Positions 37,537-46,673 of a stretch of 64,000 nucleotides of DNA are shown piece by piece. The stretch lies in NCBI RefSeq assembly GCF_001667315.1, contig NZ_LZHT01000009.1, forward strand, positions 170,023-234,022. Reading direction: 5' to 3'. Below the pieces are notes generated by a model. It was not told the origin of the DNA, searched no databases, and was given only the letters and a program-made list of their open reading frames with translations. How positions within the stretch are numbered: the first letter of the stretch is position 1; every line of letters starts with the position of its first letter. Origin of the DNA: Mycobacterium sp. 852002-10029_SCH5224772 (GTDB lineage Bacteria > Actinomycetota > Actinomycetes > Mycobacteriales > Mycobacteriaceae). Made by a program: the position numbers and the translations under genes.

Positions 37537-38496
37537 GCTGATCCGGCTGGTCGCCGCGTTGTGGGTCGCCGCTTCGGCCAGTGCGCGCAGCTGGCGGCTC
37601 ACCTCGCGGGGGTGCTCCAGCATTGAGCAGTGCCCGCCGGGCAGTTCCACCAGCCCGATCAGATTGGGCGCGTCACGCGCGATCCTGCGGGCCTGGCTGA
37701 TCGGCGTCAGCCGGTCGCGCTCGCTGCCGATGACCAGCGTCGGCACCGTCAGCCCGCTCAGGTCGAGATACCGGGACCCCACCGACGCGAGCAACGCCCG
37801 CGCGCATCCGGCCCGCCCCACCGGTGACGTCTTCTCGAAGAGCTCGTAGACGAGCCGGGCGATGCTCGGGTCGGCGTCGCGTCCGGTCGCCAGCATCGCG
37901 ACCACATGACGGCTCGGGATGCGGGCCGCACCCGGTACGGGGAACCCGCCGAACGCGCCGATCAGGGCCCGCCCGGCGAGCACGCGCGCCGGCCACAACC
38001 CGTACGGCACCGCGAGCAGTTGCACGTTGCGGATCAGGTCACCGGTCGTGGTGTTGATCAGCGCGACGGCGTCGGCGCGCCGGGGAACCTTGTGGCGGTA
38101 GCGCTGGGACCACGCGGCGATGGTGATGCCGCCCATCGAGTGGCCGACCACCACCGCCCGCTCATGCGGCGCCAGCGTCGCATCCAGCACCGAATCCAGG
38201 TCGGAGGCAAGGTGTTTGAGGCTGTAATCCTTGGACCGCGGCACGCCGCTCCGGCCGTGCCCGCGATGATCGAACGCGATCACCCGGTAGTCGCACGCCA
38301 GGTCGGCGATCTGGTAGGCCCACGCGCGGATCGCGCAGGTGATGCCGTGCGTCAGGACGATCGGATAACCGCCGGGAGGCCCGAACACCTCCGCGTGCAG
38401 CCGGGTGCCGTCGGCCGCGCGGACCGGCACCGTCTCACTCGGCGGCAGCTGCTCGGGCAACGGTTCACCTGCGCGTGTCGCTCGTCGAGCACTCAT
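37531..38496 (-). CDS. hpx: Alpha/beta hydrolase, non-heme haloperoxidase-like (Rv3171c)
   Basis: The 321-residue alpha/beta hydrolase shows the oxyanion motif LTHGITC near residue 48, the nucleophile elbow GHSMGG near residue 118, the acidic residue in [12 protein letters not shown] and the histidine in [13 protein letters not shown]. tuberculosis Rv3171c (hpx) sits in the same convergent position beside aofH. The haloperoxidase name comes from family similarity; the true role may be esterase or lactonase. It is slightly longer at the N-terminus than Rv3171c. Confidence 0.75.
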   Translation of the reverse strand: MSARRATRAGEPLPEQLPPSETVPVRAADGTRLHAEVFGPPGGYPIVLTHGITCAIRAWAYQIADLACDYRVIAFDHRGHGRSGVPRSKDYSLKHLASDLDSVLDATLAPHERAVVVGHSMGGITIAAWSQRYRHKVPRRADAVALINTTTGDLIRNVQLLAVPYGLWPARVLAGRALIGAFGGFPVPGAARIPSRHVVAMLATGRDADPSIARLVYELFEKTSPVGRAGCARALLASVGSRYLDLSGLTVPTLVIGSERDRLTPISQARRIARDAPNLIGLVELPGGHCSMLEHPREVSRQLRALAEAATHNAATSRISS

Positions 38497-38616
38497 GCGA
38501 CGCTCCCCCCTCGAACACGGCCCCGTCGCCGCAGCTAAGGATCACAGGATTTTATCCCAGTATTCGGTGGGGTTTTGGGAAATCCGGCAAACCATTTTTA
38601 TGAGACGCTTAGCCCC

Positions 38617-39972
38617 GTGTCTCGGTGGTCGCGGCGGGCGTTCCTCGCGGCGGCGACCGGCGCGGTCGGCGCCGGACTGGCGACCGCGTGCGCGCCGGAG
38701 CGCGCGCCGGAGCGCGCGCGGCCCGCGGTCCTGGTCGTCGGGGCCGGGCTGGCCGGATTGTCCGCCGCGCGCAGCCTCGCCGACGCCGGGCGTCCGGTGC
38801 GCGTCATCGAGGCCCGCAACCGGATCGGTGGCAGGGTGTGCACCGATCGCGGCTGGGGGGTGCCGCTGGAGCTGGGCGCGTCGTGGATCCACGGTGCGAC
38901 GGACAACCCGCTCACCGAGCTGGCCCGACGCGCGGGGGCCCAGCTGGCCGCCACCGATTATTACGGGTGGGCCGAGCTGGTGGCCGATCCCGCACTGGGG
39001 CCGGCGGATTACAGCAGCGCCACCTGGCGCACATTCGTGGAGCGGGCCCGCGGTCAGCGCGGCGCCGGCAGCCTGGGCGACGCCGTCAGGGCCGCCGCCA
39101 CCGCCGCGAAGCTTTCCCCCTACGATCGCGCCCGGCTGGCCTTCTACCTCACCACCGAGGTCGAGAACGAGTACGGCGCCGACGCGGACCAGCTGTCGGC
39201 GGCCACCTTTGACAAGAGTGACTACGCCGGCGGCGACCAGGACGTGATCACGAACGGCTATGACGCCCTGCCGAGATTGCTCGCCGACGGGCTCGCGATC
39301 GAACTTGATACGCCGGTTACCGCGATCGTGGAACGCGACGACGCCGTCATCGTGCGAACCAAGCGCGGACCGTTCCGGGGATCGGCCGCGATCGTCACGG
39401 TCCCCCTTGGCGTGCTGAAATCCGGGGCGGTCACGTTTGATCCACCGCTTTCCGGCGGGCACGTCCAGGCGATCCAGGCGCTGGGATTCGGCGTCCTGTC
39501 CAAAAGCTTCTTCCGCTTCGATCAACGAACCTGGAAGGTGGACAACGCCTTCTACCAACACCTCGGCGCCGAAAACGGCCTGTGGTCACAATGGTTCACC
39601 CTGGGAAGCGACGCGGGCCCGATCGCGGTCGCCCTCAACGGCGGCATCCGCGGCCGGTTCGTGGAGTCGCGCCCGCCCACGGATCTGCTGGCCGGCGCGC
39701 TGCCGATCGCCCGCCGCCTGTTCGGTGACAATGTGGCGCTGACCGACGTCCGAACCTCGAACTGGAGCATCGATCCATATGCGTTGGGCGCCTATTCGTT
39801 TCACCCGCCCGGCTCCGGGCCCGACGACCGGCGCCGGCTACAGCAGCCGATCAGCGACCGGCTCTACCTGGCGGGCGAGGCCGTCGGCGTGGACAATCCG
39901 GGCACCGCAACCGGCGCCGTGGCCAGTGGCCGCTATGCCGCGAACCAACTGCTGCACCGGCTGCGTGGTTGA
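38617..39972 (+). CDS. Exported flavin amine/polyamine oxidase with a Tat signal
   Basis: This 451-residue flavoprotein starts at GTG 38617. The N-terminus SRWSRRAFLAAATGAVGAGLATAC is a twin-arginine signal with a possible lipobox cysteine. After it comes the FAD motif VLVVGAGLAGLSAARSLADAG, then ARNRIGGRV and the C-terminal LYLAGEAVGVDNPGTATGAV. ELGASWIHG fits plant-type and bacterial polyamine oxidases. It would act outside the membrane after folding with its FAD, possibly as a lipoprotein. An earlier ATG at 38575 would bury the signal peptide. Confidence 0.75.
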   Translation: MSRWSRRAFLAAATGAVGAGLATACAPERAPERARPAVLVVGAGLAGLSAARSLADAGRPVRVIEARNRIGGRVCTDRGWGVPLELGASWIHGATDNPLTELARRAGAQLAATDYYGWAELVADPALGPADYSSATWRTFVERARGQRGAGSLGDAVRAAATAAKLSPYDRARLAFYLTTEVENEYGADADQLSAATFDKSDYAGGDQDVITNGYDALPRLLADGLAIELDTPVTAIVERDDAVIVRTKRGPFRGSAAIVTVPLGVLKSGAVTFDPPLSGGHVQAIQALGFGVLSKSFFRFDQRTWKVDNAFYQHLGAENGLWSQWFTLGSDAGPIAVALNGGIRGRFVESRPPTDLLAGALPIARRLFGDNVALTDVRTSNWSIDPYALGAYSFHPPGSGPDDRRRLQQPISDRLYLAGEAVGVDNPGTATGAVASGRYAANQLLHRLRG

Positions 39973-39983
39973 CGGCGCGACCG

Positions 39984-41042
39984 TCACGCCAGGGTCTGCT
40001 GCCGCAGCGTGGCGTGGGGGCTTTGCCCGTAGGTCTGGCGGTACAACACGGCGAACCGCCCGGTGTGCGCGAATCCCCACCGCTGGGCGATTTCGGTGAC
40101 CGTCGAGGTACCTGTCGTCGCGGCGATCAGCTCTTGATGAGCGAGGCGGAGTCGGACACGACGCATGTACTCAGTCGGTGTGGTGTCGAGCTGGCGGCGG
40201 AACAGGTACTGGACCGCCCGAGGCGTCAAGTGCACGGCGGCCGCGACATCGTTGATGCCGATGTCCTCGGTGGTGTGGCGGTGAATGAAAGCCACTGCCT
40301 CCTTGAGCGTTTCGGGAAGCGGGAGGTCGCCGGCCGGATCCTGCTCGGTCAGGTTGGACGGATAGCACTCGAGCAGTGCGCCGGCGAGCAGGTTGGCCAC
40401 GCCCGCGGCGATCATCGGTTGCTGGGCGGTGTCGGCAGAGGCCAGCGTCGTCAGCACATAGTCAAGCGCTCGATGCCAGGCCCGCACGGCGGCCCGTGAC
40501 CGCGGACGCCACTTCAGGAACTGGGTCTGTTGCGCCAGCGTCGTGTGCCATTCGGCGGCGACCGCGTGCAGCACCTCCGCCGCGAGGACAACGACATCGA
40601 AACGCGCACCGTTACAGTGCAGTACACACGACATGCCGTGCGCCACCAGAATCGGGAAGTCCGCGGTCGCCGCGTGGCCGCCCTCGACGCTCAACGATCC
40701 CGCGCGCGGCTGTATGACGACGATGGTGTCGGCCGCCGGGATCTCGAGCGTCACGCGCCCCTGGATTGCCACTTCGTCCACCGTCATCGACCCGGTGTCC
40801 CTGCGCCGGTGCGACACCGCGCAGTGGCCGGTAAGCTCGGAGAGCCGCCAGCCCGGCCGGTATGCGCCGGCGAAAAGCCGGCGTGCCGCCTGCGCATCGA
40901 TGCCGCGAAACTGCTTGTATTCCACCGCGACCGGGTGTAGTCGCTCGGCGCAGTGTTCGGCCTGAGACGGCTCAGCCGGCTCGACGGCAGAACTGCTAAC
41001 CCGAAAGCGCTTGCTGGTGGTTTCGCGCGTTGCCGTAGTCAT
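39984..41042 (-). CDS. AraC family transcriptional regulator
   Basis: The 352-residue regulator has a C-terminal AraC double helix-turn-helix (about 245-345): INDVAAAVHLTPRAVQYLFRRQL and then TVTEIAQRWGFAHTGRFAVLYRQTYG. The N-terminal 230 residues resemble the AraC-binding-like domain of the type first seen in catechol and alkane regulators. It is convergent with the exported oxidase gene, with stops 11 bases apart, so no target is shown by layout. It has no partner gene on its strand nearby. Confidence 0.85.
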   Translation of the reverse strand: MTTATRETTSKRFRVSSSAVEPAEPSQAEHCAERLHPVAVEYKQFRGIDAQAARRLFAGAYRPGWRLSELTGHCAVSHRRRDTGSMTVDEVAIQGRVTLEIPAADTIVVIQPRAGSLSVEGGHAATADFPILVAHGMSCVLHCNGARFDVVVLAAEVLHAVAAEWHTTLAQQTQFLKWRPRSRAAVRAWHRALDYVLTTLASADTAQQPMIAAGVANLLAGALLECYPSNLTEQDPAGDLPLPETLKEAVAFIHRHTTEDIGINDVAAAVHLTPRAVQYLFRRQLDTTPTEYMRRVRLRLAHQELIAATTGTSTVTEIAQRWGFAHTGRFAVLYRQTYGQSPHATLRQQTLA

Positions 41043-41084
41043 GGCCGGCTCAGATCAAACATCGTCGAAGCCCACGTCATTGCA

Positions 41085-42263
41085 TCACCGGGCCGCCGTC
41101 GGTGATAGACCTGTCGGCGCCCGGCCTGGCTCCCCCACGCTTTGGTAAATGTTCAGGGCGTCGAGCGCAATCCGCTGCCACGCGAAGCGTGACTGTGCGC
41201 GGCTGCGACCGGCCGCGCCCATGCTTTCGCACTGAAAACTTTGAGCGAGAAGCCTTCTCAACGCAGCCGCAAGGCCGACGGGATTTTCCGGTGGTAGCAC
41301 GACACCGGTGATGTCGTCGAGGACGACGTCGGCCAGGGCGCCCACCGTCGCTGCGACCACCACTACGCCACTGGCCATGGCCTGTAACGCCGTCGTGGGA
41401 CGCGGCGGTTGGCGAGGCGTACACACCATCACGTCCGCGGACCGGATCCACATCGGCAATTCGTTGCCGGCGATCGTGCCGGCAAAACGGACGCGGTCGG
41501 CGACCCCGAATTCCTTGGCGAGATATTGCAGCTGGGCTCGCGCGTCGTCGTGTGCGGTGTCGGCCGCCTCGGTCTCCGCGATGACCAACTCTGCGCCGGG
41601 GACCCGGTACAGCGCACTGATCGCGATATCGAAACCGTTGTACTGCAACGGATTTGATGCCACGCACAGAACGCGTTGCAGCTCGCTGCGGGCGATTCCC
41701 GGACCGGTCGGGGTGTAACGTTCGGAGTCCACGCCGCAGGTCAAGGCGGATACCCGCGCCCGGCTGCGACGCAGCTGAGCCAGCGTGTCGACCTCCGCGC
41801 TGCTCTCGCCCGTCGCCCACGCGGCGCTGCGCGCCAACAGCGGCTCGATGCGCTCGCGTTCGCTCGTGTGCACCGGCGCCACCGCATGAGTGCGCGACGT
41901 CGCGGCCAGGCCCAAGAACGTCTGCACCACCGGGACACGCCGGCGCCGTGCGGCCAATTGGGCGGCCAAACCGCCCAGCCACCCGTACGCATGCACCACG
42001 TCGGGCTGCTCCTTCGACCAGACGCGCTCGAGTTTGGCCGCCCAGTCGCCGACATAGGGCAACACGTCGACGGCGGAGGCCGCCGCACGCGGGCCAACGG
42101 GAACCGACACGCAGCGGTAGCCGCCGGCGGGCGCCTTGGCATGCCGTCGGCCGCTTTGCCGCAGGCAGACAGTCGCGTCATGCCCCTGGGTGGCCAGCGC
42201 GGCACCCAACTGCTCGGGGTCCTCCCCGACCACGTCGTCGCCGCTCACGATTGCGATCTTCAA
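41085..42263 (-). CDS. GT4 family glycosyltransferase
   Basis: This 392-residue GT-B fold enzyme has an N-terminal sugar-acceptor domain (QLGAALATQGHDATV, DVVHAYGWLGGLAAQLAAR). The C-terminal nucleotide-sugar domain has VADRVRFAGTIAGNELPMWIRSADVMVCTPRQPPRPTTALQAMASGV. The usual E-x7-E of GT4 is modified: PRPTTALQAM stands where family members have EPFGxxxLEAM. It probably glycosylates a lipid or small molecule. GGAGGGAACTGCG precedes ATG 42263, and a SigF-like promoter lies about 50 bases upstream, so it may belong to the stress genes that follow. Confidence 0.75.
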   Translation of the reverse strand: MKIAIVSGDDVVGEDPEQLGAALATQGHDATVCLRQSGRRHAKAPAGGYRCVSVPVGPRAAASAVDVLPYVGDWAAKLERVWSKEQPDVVHAYGWLGGLAAQLAARRRRVPVVQTFLGLAATSRTHAVAPVHTSERERIEPLLARSAAWATGESSAEVDTLAQLRRSRARVSALTCGVDSERYTPTGPGIARSELQRVLCVASNPLQYNGFDIAISALYRVPGAELVIAETEAADTAHDDARAQLQYLAKEFGVADRVRFAGTIAGNELPMWIRSADVMVCTPRQPPRPTTALQAMASGVVVVAATVGALADVVLDDITGVVLPPENPVGLAAALRRLLAQSFQCESMGAAGRSRAQSRFAWQRIALDALNIYQSVGEPGRAPTGLSPTAAR

Positions 42264-42311
42264 CCGCAGTTCCCTCCGCGCGCGTCATCCATCCGCCCAA
42301 CATCGGTTGGC

Positions 42312-42337
42312 ATACCACCTGCGGGCGTCCGCGAAAC
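42312..42337 (-). promoter_or_regulatory. SigF-like promoter of the glycosyltransferase gene
   Basis: On the minus strand GTTT (42337-42334), a 16-base spacer and TGGTAT (42317-42312) match the SigF pattern GTTT-N15-17-GGGTAT with one mismatch. The start codon is at 42263, giving a leader of about 40 bases. Confidence 0.45.
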
Positions 42338-42436
42338 GAACAAGATCACCTTCGTTTTTCGTGGCGTGGATTTCGTCCGGTGGATTAGGTTGCTGGCTGA
42401 ACGCGCTTGCGCGGCACGTCGTCGCCCCGCGAGGGA

Positions 42437-43195
42437 TCAGAGCCGATTTTCCCGACCGACCAATGCCCATACGGTTTTGCCCGACCGCGTCGGGGCCGCG
42501 CCCCACGCCCGGGTGACCGCGGAGACGATGGCCAGTCCGGAGACGATATCGGCGCCGCGATCGGCATCTTCGCGCCGGCCGGGCAGATGAGGACTGCCGT
42601 CCTCGACCGCGACGGTGACAATGTCTCGATAGCTTTCGACAATCAACACCGGCGCGCTCTCGGTGTGGTCGAGAGCGTTCTCCACGAAGACGGTCGCCAC
42701 CGTCGCCGCGGCCGCGACCACCTCGCGGATGTCCCATGTGGTGAGCCGATCGGTGACCACACCGCGTGCGAGGTCGATGCTGCCGCTGGATCGCGGGAGC
42801 GCGGTGCGCGCCCGCCGCCGCACTGTGAACGATTGATCGCGCACAGCGTCCAGCGCGAGCTTTCGGGTCGAATGCATCGGCAGATAGCGGGTGACGCCGG
42901 CCGTAGCGATCGCCCGACGCACCGCCTGTTGCGCGCACACCAACTGGATCGGGACGTCCGGCCACACGCTGACATGCCATCGGGCGCTTTTGAACACCGT
43001 CCAGGCGGAAGCGGATGAGGCGTGCAGACGGTCGATATCGACAATCACCGCACGCGGCTCGTCGATCGCGGCCTTGATCACGGCGTCGCGAACCGTGAGA
43101 TAGGTAGCACCATCGAGCACGCCCTCCATCGTCAGGATGGGTATGTCCTGACGGGTTTCCATCTCAATCCGGATGGCCGGAAGATGGGCATTCAT
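42437..43195 (-). CDS. STAS and HATPase fusion regulator (anti-sigma/antagonist type)
   Basis: The 252-residue protein joins an N-terminal STAS domain (about 1-110; ILTMEGVLDGATYLTVRDAV, then IVDIDRLHASSASAWTVFKSA) to a C-terminal GHKL ATPase-like domain. The N-box FVENALDHTES lies near residues 171-181 and a DGS segment follows later. STAS antagonists bind anti-sigma kinases through a conserved serine; the SSAS stretch could supply it. In the ATPase part the glycine-rich lid is poorly conserved, so kinase activity is doubtful. ATG 43195 is chosen; a longer frame to 43345 is arginine-rich and overlaps regulatory DNA. A role in partner-switching control of a stress sigma factor is inferred. 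Confidence 0.7.
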   Translation of the reverse strand: MNAHLPAIRIEMETRQDIPILTMEGVLDGATYLTVRDAVIKAAIDEPRAVIVDIDRLHASSASAWTVFKSARWHVSVWPDVPIQLVCAQQAVRRAIATAGVTRYLPMHSTRKLALDAVRDQSFTVRRRARTALPRSSGSIDLARGVVTDRLTTWDIREVVAAAATVATVFVENALDHTESAPVLIVESYRDIVTVAVEDGSPHLPGRREDADRGADIVSGLAIVSAVTRAWGAAPTRSGKTVWALVGRENRL

Positions 43196-43392
43196 CGGGC
43201 TTCGCACCGAGGCGGGCCGGCGCTCGAGAACCTGTTGCCGGGTATCTGGAGCCCACCGGGCCCGGGTGTGTCGGCCCTCCCCCGGGCCGCCCGATTTCTG
43301 CCGTCTTCGTGCGCCACCGCAATCACCACTTTCGATTACCCCCATCGATGGTCGGCTATCCCTCGAAGCGATCGACAGGCCCGCATTCGGGC

Positions 43393-43419
43393 GGTTTCAC
43401 CATGGTTCGGCGGTGGTAC
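43393..43419 (+). promoter_or_regulatory. SigF-like promoter of the catalase gene
   Basis: GGTTT (43393-43397), a 16-base spacer and TGGTAC (43414-43419) match the SigF pattern with one mismatch in the -10 element. The predicted leader of about 64 bases includes the two direct repeats. Confidence 0.5.
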
Positions 43420-43436
43420 CCCACACCGTTGAGCGG

Positions 43437-43471
43437 CCCATCACAGCAAATCAGTCCCCATCACAGCAAAT
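43437..43471 (+). repeat. Two identical 15-base direct repeats in the catalase leader
   Basis: CCCATCACAGCAAAT occurs at 43437-43451 and again at 43457-43471. The start-to-start distance is exactly 20 bases, about two DNA turns, so two protein copies could bind on one face. The second repeat ends 18 bases before ATG 43490. Confidence 0.6.
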
Positions 43472-43489
43472 GCATTAGAGAGGCAGGTC

Positions 43490-45592
43490 ATGGCCACCGA
43501 CCAGAATCCCAAGCAGCGCGACCTGGAGTCCGCACGGTTCCGTCGGGACACCGGGTACCTGACGACTCAGCAGGGTGTGCGCGTCGACCACACCGACGAT
43601 TCGCTGAGCGTCGGTGAGCGGGGCCCGACGCTGCTGGAGGATTTCCATGCCCGCGAGAAGATCACCCATTTCGACCACGAGCGCATCCCGGAGCGCGTGG
43701 TTCATGCCCGCGGCGCCGGCGCCTACGGCTACTTCGAACCGTACGACGACTCGTTGGCCCAGTACACCGCGGCGAAATTCCTGACGACGCCGGGTGTTCA
43801 AACGCCGGTGTTCGTGCGGTTCTCCACGGTGGCCGGGTCCCGGGGTTCGGCCGACACCGTGCGCGACGTGCGCGGCTTCGCCACCAAGTTCTACACCGAG
43901 CAAGGCAATTACGACCTGGTCGGCAACAACTTCCCGGTGTTCTTCATCCAGGACGGTATCAAGTTCCCCGACTTCGTGCACGCGGTGAAACCCGAGCCGC
44001 ACAACGAGATTCCGCAGGCGCAGTCCGCTCACGACACCCTGTGGGATTTCGTGTCGCTGCAGCCCGAGACCCTGCACACCATCATGTGGCTGATGTCGGA
44101 CCGGGCGTTGCCGCGCAGCTACCGCATGATGCAGGGCTTTGGCGTGCACACTTTCCGGCTGGTGAACGACCGCGGCGAGGGAACTTTCGTGAAATTTCAC
44201 TGGAAGCCGCGACTCGGCGTGCACTCATTGATCTGGGACGAATGCCAGAAGATCGCCGGCAAAGACCCCGACTACAACCGTCGCGACCTGTGGGAGGCCA
44301 TCGAGTCGGGCCAATACCCGGAGTGGGAACTCGGCGTCCAGCTGGTGGCCGAGGAGGACGAGTTCAACTTCGATTTCGATCTTCTCGACGCGACGAAAAT
44401 TATTCCCGAGGAACAGGTTCCGGTTCGCCCGGTGGGCAAGATGGTGCTGAACCGCAACCCGGACAACTTCTTCGCCGAGACCGAGCAGGTCGCGTTCCAC
44501 ACGGCGAACGTGGTGCCGGGCATCGACTTCACCAATGATCCACTGCTGCAGTTCCGCAACTTCTCTTACCTGGACACCCAGCTGATCCGGCTGGGCGGCC
44601 CCAATTTCGCCCAGCTGCCCGTCAACCGCCCGGTGGCCGAGGTCCGGACCAACCAGCACGACGGCTACGGACAGCACACGATCCCGCAGGGCCGGTCCAG
44701 CTACCACAAGAACAGCATCGGCGGCGGCTGCCCCGCGCTGGCCGACGAGAACGTCTTCCGGCACTACACTCAGCGGCTGGACGGGCAGACGATGCGCAAG
44801 CGCGCCGAGTCGTTCGAGAATCACTACAGCCAGGCGCGGATGTTCTGGACGAGCATGACGCGCGTGGAAGCCGAACACATCGTCGCCGCGTTCGCCTTCG
44901 AGCTCGGCAAGGTCGAAGTGCCCGAGATCCGTTCGGCCGTGGTGGCGCAGCTCGCGCGGGTCGACGCGGAGCTGGCCGCCCAGGTGGCCGCGAAGTTGGG
45001 CCTGCCCGCGCCGCCCGAGGAGCAAGTCGACACGGTGACTGCCTCTCCGGCGCTGTCACAAGTCACCGACGCAGGCGACACCATCGAATCGCGCAAGGTC
45101 GCCGTGCTGGCCGCCGATGGCGTCGATGTGGTGGGAACACAACGTTTTATCGAGCTGATGGGACAGCGCGGCGCCATCGTCGAGGTGTTGGCCCCGGTGG
45201 CCGGCGGGACGCTGGAGGGCGGATCCGGCGGTGAGCTTCCCGTCGACCGATCCTTCACGACCATGGCGTCGGTGCTCTACGACGCGGTCGTGGTGGCGTG
45301 CGGACCGCGGTCTATCGCGACGCTGTCCAACGACGGTTATGCGGTGCATTTCGTGACCGAGGCCTATAAGCATCTCAAGCCCATCGGCGCATACGGCGCC
45401 GGCCTCGACCTGCTGCGCACCGCCGGTATCACCAACCGTCTCGCCGAGGACACCGACGTGCTCAACGACCAATCCGTCATCACCACCACGGCCGCCGCCG
45501 ACGAGCTGCCCGACAGCTTCGTCGAGGAATTCGCCGGCGCGCTCGCCCGACACCGGTGCTGGCAGCGGCGCACCGACCCGGTTCCGGCCTAG
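43490..45592 (+). CDS. katE: Large-subunit (clade 2) catalase
   Basis: This 700-residue monofunctional heme catalase has the extended C-terminal domain of the KatE/HPII class. The distal heme histidine H72 lies in [16 protein letters not shown], the asparagine in [14 protein letters not shown], and the proximal heme tyrosine in the [10 protein letters not shown] motif. Residues from about 545 on form the flavodoxin-like (DJ-1/PfpI-type) domain, with [13 protein letters not shown]. It converts hydrogen peroxide to water and oxygen in the cytoplasm. GAGAGGCAGGTC precedes ATG 43490. A SigF-like promoter upstream fits stationary-phase or stress expression. Confidence 0.93.
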   Translation: MATDQNPKQRDLESARFRRDTGYLTTQQGVRVDHTDDSLSVGERGPTLLEDFHAREKITHFDHERIPERVVHARGAGAYGYFEPYDDSLAQYTAAKFLTTPGVQTPVFVRFSTVAGSRGSADTVRDVRGFATKFYTEQGNYDLVGNNFPVFFIQDGIKFPDFVHAVKPEPHNEIPQAQSAHDTLWDFVSLQPETLHTIMWLMSDRALPRSYRMMQGFGVHTFRLVNDRGEGTFVKFHWKPRLGVHSLIWDECQKIAGKDPDYNRRDLWEAIESGQYPEWELGVQLVAEEDEFNFDFDLLDATKIIPEEQVPVRPVGKMVLNRNPDNFFAETEQVAFHTANVVPGIDFTNDPLLQFRNFSYLDTQLIRLGGPNFAQLPVNRPVAEVRTNQHDGYGQHTIPQGRSSYHKNSIGGGCPALADENVFRHYTQRLDGQTMRKRAESFENHYSQARMFWTSMTRVEAEHIVAAFAFELGKVEVPEIRSAVVAQLARVDAELAAQVAAKLGLPAPPEEQVDTVTASPALSQVTDAGDTIESRKVAVLAADGVDVVGTQRFIELMGQRGAIVEVLAPVAGGTLEGGSGGELPVDRSFTTMASVLYDAVVVACGPRSIATLSNDGYAVHFVTEAYKHLKPIGAYGAGLDLLRTAGITNRLAEDTDVLNDQSVITTTAAADELPDSFVEEFAGALARHRCWQRRTDPVPA

Positions 45593-45604
45593 CGCCGGTG
45601 TTTT
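45571..45604 (+). terminator. Possible terminator after the catalase gene
   Basis: CCGGC (45584-45588) pairs with GCCGG (45594-45598) around the stop codon, with an outer CACCG/CGGTG pairing (45571-45575 with 45596-45600) as an alternative. TTTT follows at 45601-45604. The stems are short, and the T run overlaps a candidate -35 element for the next gene. Confidence 0.3.
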
Positions 45605-45625
45605 CCCTGCCGCCGGGGCGGGCAT
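45600..45625 (+). promoter_or_regulatory. SigF-like promoter of the Rho-N-domain gene
   Basis: GTTT (45600-45603), a 16-base spacer and GGGCAT (45620-45625) match the SigF pattern with one mismatch. The start codon at 45665 is about 33 bases downstream of the predicted transcript start. Confidence 0.35.
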
Positions 45626-45664
45626 AACTGAAAAGGCGTCTCATCGTGGACAGGAGGATGGATC

Positions 45665-45922
45665 ATGCCGCGTTCGTCTATCAAGAACGAGAAGCTGTAT
45701 CAGGATCTGCGCAAGAAGGGTGACTCCAAGGAGAAGGCCGCGCGGATTTCGAATGCGGCGGCCGGCCGGGGCAAGTCGTCGGTGGGCCGCAAGGGCGGCA
45801 AGTCCGGGTCCTATCAGGACTGGACCGTTCCCGAACTGAAGAAGCGCGCCAAAGAGCTTGGCATGTCAGGCTATTCGAGCCTGACGAAAGACAAGCTGGT
45901 GGCCAAGCTGCGTAATCACTGA
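45665..45922 (+). CDS. Small basic protein with a Rho-N/SAP-like domain
   Basis: The 85-residue, very basic protein has an N-terminal half of the type KLYQDLRKKGDSKEKAARISNAAA, a lysine/glycine-rich linker, and a C-terminal WTVPELKKRAKELGMSGYSSLTKDKLVAKLR. The last part is a Rho N-terminal or SAP-like helix-extended-loop-helix that usually binds nucleic acid. Such proteins are often annotated as Rho termination factor N-terminal domain proteins. Strong GGAGG lies before ATG 45665. A nucleoid or stress role is a guess based on its charge and neighbours. Confidence 0.75.
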   Translation: MPRSSIKNEKLYQDLRKKGDSKEKAARISNAAAGRGKSSVGRKGGKSGSYQDWTVPELKKRAKELGMSGYSSLTKDKLVAKLRNH

Positions 45923-46494
45923 CGCGTCAGGCCGAGCCGGTCGGCCAGCACCACGAAGGCGACCGCGTAATCGTTTTCGGCGGTTTGTGCCTTGATGTGC
46001 TGCCAGTCCAGGCGTTCGCGCACCGCGCGCACGGCCGGCAACAACTTGGCGAAGTCGCAGTGATGCTCCCCTAGAGAGCGCAGCTGCTGGACAAGCACCA
46101 TGGTGGGCGGCAGCACGGGCATGCCGATCGCCAGGACTTCGAGCTGTTCGGCCTGGTCCAGCGTGTCGGCGTCGACGGGTACGCCGTTGATGCGGTGCAG
46201 GATGTCGACGAGGGTGTCGCCGGTGCGGGCCTTGAACAGCCAATCCTCCGGGGGTCGTTCGATGACGAACCCGGCGTTGGCGAGGGTGGCCACCGCGGTC
46301 TCCACATCGGCTTCGGCCACCACGAGGTCCACGTCGTGGCTGGGTTCCGGTGCGCCGTAGGCCCATAACGCGTAGCTGCCCGCCAGGGCGAAACGCGGCC
46401 CATGTTCCTTGAGCGCCGAGGCGGCGCCCTTCAGCGCCTCTCGCAGCCGCGAGGCGCAGTTGGTCGCGTCGGCATGTGCGTCGAGGGGAGCCAT
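45916..46494 (-). CDS. Nucleotidyltransferase-fold protein
   Basis: The 192-residue protein has the minimal nucleotidyltransferase motif GSYALWAYGAPEPSHDVDLVV near residues 39-59, with the GS pair and the metal-binding D-x-D. A C-terminal helical part (FAKLLPAVRAVRERLDW) follows. Such MNT/AbiEii-like folds occur in toxin-antitoxin systems and in antibiotic nucleotidyltransferases, but no partner gene is present, so no system is claimed. Its stop overlaps the end of the convergent Rho-N gene by 7 bases. Confidence 0.7.
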   Translation of the reverse strand: MAPLDAHADATNCASRLREALKGAASALKEHGPRFALAGSYALWAYGAPEPSHDVDLVVAEADVETAVATLANAGFVIERPPEDWLFKARTGDTLVDILHRINGVPVDADTLDQAEQLEVLAIGMPVLPPTMVLVQQLRSLGEHHCDFAKLLPAVRAVRERLDWQHIKAQTAENDYAVAFVVLADRLGLTRQ

Positions 46495-46556
46495 GGTGCA
46501 TTAGGTGATACCCCGCCGGCGGCGCGGGCAACCTGCCGCCGGACGGTCGTGAGGTC

Positions 46557-46580
46557 GTTTAACTTGCGCTCTACGGGGAA
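46557..46580 (+). promoter_or_regulatory. Possible SigF/SigB-like promoter before the dehydrogenase-like gene
   Basis: GTTTAA (46557-46562) is followed 12 bases later by GGGGAA (46575-46580); read as GTTT-N15-GGGAAA it departs from GGGTA at one base. This is the weakest of the set. Confidence 0.3.
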
Positions 46581-46673
46581 ATCGTCGGTTATGTCAACCG
46601 CGGTGCCACGCTCATATGACGTTGCGGCCGTCGTGATTCCGGCCCACGCACCGTCCCCGGCGGGTGATCCGGC

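Larger units (their letters stand above)
43196..43489. promoter_or_regulatory. Intergenic region between the STAS regulator and the catalase
   Basis: The 294 bases separate divergent genes. They contain the catalase SigF-like promoter (43393-43419), a pair of 15-base direct repeats (43437-43471) and the ribosome binding site GAGAGG near 43475. I see no gene and no obvious promoter for the minus-strand regulator. Confidence 0.4.

Noticed and set aside
42330..42360. CGAAACGAA ... TTCGTTTTTCG as a terminator after the STAS regulator gene
   Set aside because: The arms differ by a 2-base insertion and the stem is AT-rich and weak. The GTTT in it is better explained as the -35 of the glycosyltransferase promoter.
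45916..46494. Toxin-antitoxin system based on the nucleotidyltransferase fold
   Set aside because: No partner gene overlaps it on the same strand; the neighbour is a convergent Rho-N-domain gene.
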